The notes under the pieces: model-generated
The model's database searches: none
What the model was told of the DNA's origin: nothing
The model's input: the letters and a program-made list of their open reading frames with translations, nothing else
Position numbers and translations under genes: made by a program
In this document: one piece after another, positions 61,149-64,000 of the stretch
Position numbering within the stretch: the stretch's first letter is position 1
Layout: every line of letters starts with the position of its first letter
Assembly (NCBI GenBank): GCA_032622095.1
Contig: CP136067.1
Span: 130,545,030-130,609,029, forward strand
DNA: 64,000 nt
Direction: 5' to 3'
Origin: Siphonodentalium dalli
Taxonomy: Eukaryota; Mollusca; Scaphopoda; Gadilida; Siphonodentaliidae

Positions 61149-64000
61149 TTAGACCTCCTCGATCAGTCTTTTTGGTGGTACACCTCTGTTCGATCTCCTC
61201 GGAAATCTGCTATCAGATATTGGTATCTGTATCATCGGTGGAGTGGATGGTCTGGTGATAATCATTTCATCAGCTTCAAGTGGGTAATGTTCCATGCCGG
61301 ATTCATCAGAATAGTCAGTTGGCTGCCTCAGCTCCTTTCCACCAGAGACAACTTTGAAATGTGATACATTTCTTGTAACAGTTTTACGCCCGTCAACCAA
61401 TACCCGATAGTATTTGGGATTAAATCGAGTCACCAACTTTCCTTTTCTGTCTTGCCTCACCAAAACCATATCACCAACATTAATGGTTGTGTACTGAGCA
61501 CATCGTCGTTTATCAGCTTTTCTTTCATTTTCTGTTTTCTCTCACGGTTTGTCGTTCAAATTTCATCATCCTTTGTGTGTACAACATTGTCAAATAATGG
61601 AAGTTTATTCTTCACTTGATATTTAAAGATAAGAGATGATGGCGGAACCCCTGTCGTTGAATGTGGTGTTGACAGATAGTTCCGTAAATACTGGAACAAC
61701 ACTTGGTGGTAAGGCTTATGTTCGACATCAGCTGTCTGAAGAACTATCTCTATGTTGAACATGAACTTTTCCAGAAAATGCTTTGAATTTATGACTGTTG
61801 AACGGACTTCCATTGTCCGTTTTCAAGGTGCGCGGAAAACCCATCATTGTGAAAATTGTGTCGAATGCAGGAATAACAGCAGCAGCTGACACCGAAGACA
61901 CAGGTTCTATTTGAACGAATCGCGAGTACTCTTCTACCACTACCATAAGATAGCCACCTTCTGGCAAAGGGCTGCAGAAATCCGCAGAAACTTTTTCCCA
62001 CACATGATCAGGAAGCACATTCATACACAGTGGTTCTGCGAATTTTCACACCAACTTCTTGACACGCGAGGCAATTATTGATCAAATATAAATGATATAT
62101 GCTTCGGCGCATTCTGACAGTTCAGATTCAATTGAATGAATTTTGGATACATGAATAATATTAGAAGAGTATCTCGTAACAAACTCGGCTGGATTTGATT
62201 TACCCGGTCTGTAGTTTACAGTAAAATCAAACTCTTGCAATTTCATCAACCAACGCTCTACACGACCCGACGGACAAGATCTGGGATTTGCACAAATGTT
62301 CATTAACGGTCGATGATCAGTTACAAATTTGCAAGGTTTTCCAATGACATAAATGCGGAAGTGATGCAACGCCCATGAAATAGCTATGAATTCACGCTCG
62401 AATTGACTGTACCGTTTTTCTGTATCGTTTAAAATCTTGCTAGCGTATGCAACCGGTTTCATATTTCCTGAATATTTCTGCACTAGAATTGCTCCAAGAC
62501 CAACTGGACTAGGGTCAACAATTATCTCAGTTTCGGCTTCGGGATTGAAATATGCCAAGCATGATTTACTGGTCAAACACTTCGTGATTTCATCGAATGA
62601 TCTTTATTGATTAGAGTCCCACCCATACTTTACATTTTTCCGGGTCAATCGTCTCCACGGTTCACTCAACGTGGCGAAATTCGAAATTTACCGCGAAGCG
62701 TACGTCACCATACCGAAAAACGAACGAAGTTCAGATAGCGATTGTGGAACACCAATGTTTCTTATAGATTCAACTTTGTTTGGATCCATTTTTGTACCAT
62801 TGCTGGTGAAGACCATTCCAAAGAATTTGATTTCGGGCTGTTTAAATTCACACTTGTGTCTATTTAGAGTAAAAAAACATTCGTCCAACCTGTGATACAC
62901 GCGCACTAATGTCTCGTCGTGTTCGGCTTCTGTTCTGGCATGAATTAAGATATCACATGACACGTTGATTACGTTCGGAATTCTAGACATTACTTGTTTC
63001 ACCAAATAGTTAAAGTTCTCCGGCGCACTACAACTACCGACATTTAGACGCTTAAATCGCCACAATCCGACATGAGTAGCAAACGTCGTGATGTATCTGG
63101 AGTATGGATGTAAGACTGATTGGTTAAATCCTTGTCGTAAATTAAGTTTAGAAAACAATTGAGATCCATTTGCTGCGTACATTATATCATCTGCCGTTGG
63201 ATAGACATGTCGTTCACGCAAGATTGCTTTATTTGGACATCTCATGCCTATACATAGTCTTATTTTTTCTGCATCATTCGGCTTTGGCGCAACAACAATA
63301 GATGATACCCACGGTGTCGCTGAATCCGTTAAACTCTCAATGATATCGTCTTTCTCAAGATTGTACAGTTCGGTTTCTACGTTCTGTCTCATGTGAAATG
63401 GAATACGTCTAAACGATTGAGCCACCGGAGGAACTTGTTCGTCAATATGAAGTTTAACTTCATAGTCTTTCAATTGTCCAACACCGGTAAACAAATGTTC
63501 ATATCGTTGAATGGTTTTGACACAAGATTATTGATTAGAGACGTCATAAAAAATATGAATAAGTACGAGATTATGACACGTTTTGAAGCTCAACAATGGT
63601 TTACATTCTCCTTTAACAACATAGAACGTCGCATCTGCCGTTCGGTTGCTTGCTTCGATAGCAACACTGCATTTACCATGCATTGGTAATGGTTCCTTCG
63701 CATTATATGCGAATATTCGATGATCATTCGAGCAAACTTTCTCAAGTCTCGGAATCGGATTTAACGATTTGTATGTGTCAATATTCATCACATTTACTGA
63801 CGCACCAGAGTCCAACAGCATATTTACCTTTACATCAATAATTTTGATATCAGTATGTGGACGCAAATCAGAATTTTCCGAATTGGCCATAAAGAATACG
63901 TACTCATTGTTCGATGAATCTGAATCAGACTTATATTGCACTGTATGTGCGCTTTTCCTGCTAGCGTCATACTTTCCTTTGTGATGCGATTTGTTTTGAT
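61149..64000 (-). pseudogene. Decayed pol of a K02A2.6-like Ty3/gypsy element (truncated by window)
   Basis: From right to left: protease (63528-64000, open to the window edge) with LLDSGASVNVM; RT (62688-63494) with IPFHMRQNVE and CGSCSAPE-like sequence (observed VGSCSAPENF); RNase H (62082-62687) with VDPSPVGLGAILVQ and FVTDHRPL; integrase (61556-62024) with DFCSPLPEGGYL and KTDNGSPFNS; and an integrase tail (61149-61469). The fragments of protease, RT and RNase H are in one frame, separated by in-frame TAA codons (63528, 62688, about 62591). RT has lost two catalytic aspartates: FSKLNL instead of the usual FSKLDL, and SCDIL where the family has DD. The integrase lacks the region with its catalytic Glu. 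The element is inactive and older than the 15.4-kb element that interrupts its LTR. Confidence 0.88.

Noticed and set aside
1-64000. CRISPR arrays or prokaryotic operons
   Set aside because: The repeats are minisatellites or transposons, and the genes are spliced or retroelement-borne, so the DNA is eukaryotic.

Overview
This is a stretch of a multicellular animal genome, almost certainly a marine or other non-vertebrate metazoan. It has low gene density, spliced genes with GT-AG introns, AT-rich intergenic DNA and many DNA transposons, fold-back repeats and Ty3/gypsy retroelements. The phylum cannot be fixed from the sequence. Host coding DNA is sparse: the last two exons of one RGK-family (Rad/Rem/Gem-like) small GTPase gene at 1-1829 (+), and the first exons of a second RGK-like gene at 35982-38810 (+). 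These look like a tandem pair. The second gene has a duplicated, broken copy of its second exon.

Layout. 1-1.8 kb: 3' end of RGK gene 1. 2.0-2.25 kb: an ATC/CAT microsatellite. 2.63-9.92 kb: a 7.3 kb degenerate telomere-like array mixing CCCTAACC with GGGACGGGACC. 11.8-17.0 kb: a 5.2 kb DNA transposon with two 581-bp terminal inverted repeats around a frameshifted transposase-like gene. 17-23.8 kb: intergenic DNA with small repeats. 23.8-29.05 kb: a large fold-back element with arms of over 1 kb, a minisatellite core and a nested TTAA-flanked MITE. 29.06-30.12 kb: a higher-order minisatellite ending in a palindrome. 30.3-32.1 kb: a second inverted-repeat element carrying a protein fragment of the same general family as the 11.8-17.0 kb element. 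32.3-38 kb: copies of a 370-bp fold-back repeat, a 53-bp tandem array and RGK gene 2. 38.8-44.1 kb: non-coding. 44.1-44.9 kb: a hAT-like non-autonomous element with 8-bp target duplications.

The main discovery is a 15,440-bp Ty3/gypsy LTR retrotransposon at 45371-60810, transcribed on the minus strand. It has 507-bp LTRs differing at only about four sites, a CATT target duplication, a primer-binding site and a polypurine tract. From right to left it carries a long gag, a canonical GGGAAAC -1 slippery site in a gag/pol overlap, protease, reverse transcriptase, RNase H, and an integrase ending in a PHD finger with a PHF8-like aromatic cage. In the position where errantiviruses keep env, there is a roughly 4.5 kb accessory block. 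It encodes an unknown repeat-rich protein, a Tpt1/KptA RNA 2'-phosphotransferase domain with its catalytic residues, a C2H2 finger, and a TatD-family nuclease with all its metal-ligand motifs. I know of no described retrotransposon carrying a Tpt1 plus TatD pair. Several frameshifts (mostly at homopolymer runs) and in-frame stops break this copy.

This element sits inside the 3' LTR of an older, decayed K02A2.6-like gypsy element (60811-64000, minus strand, continuing off the window), whose reverse transcriptase has lost catalytic aspartates.
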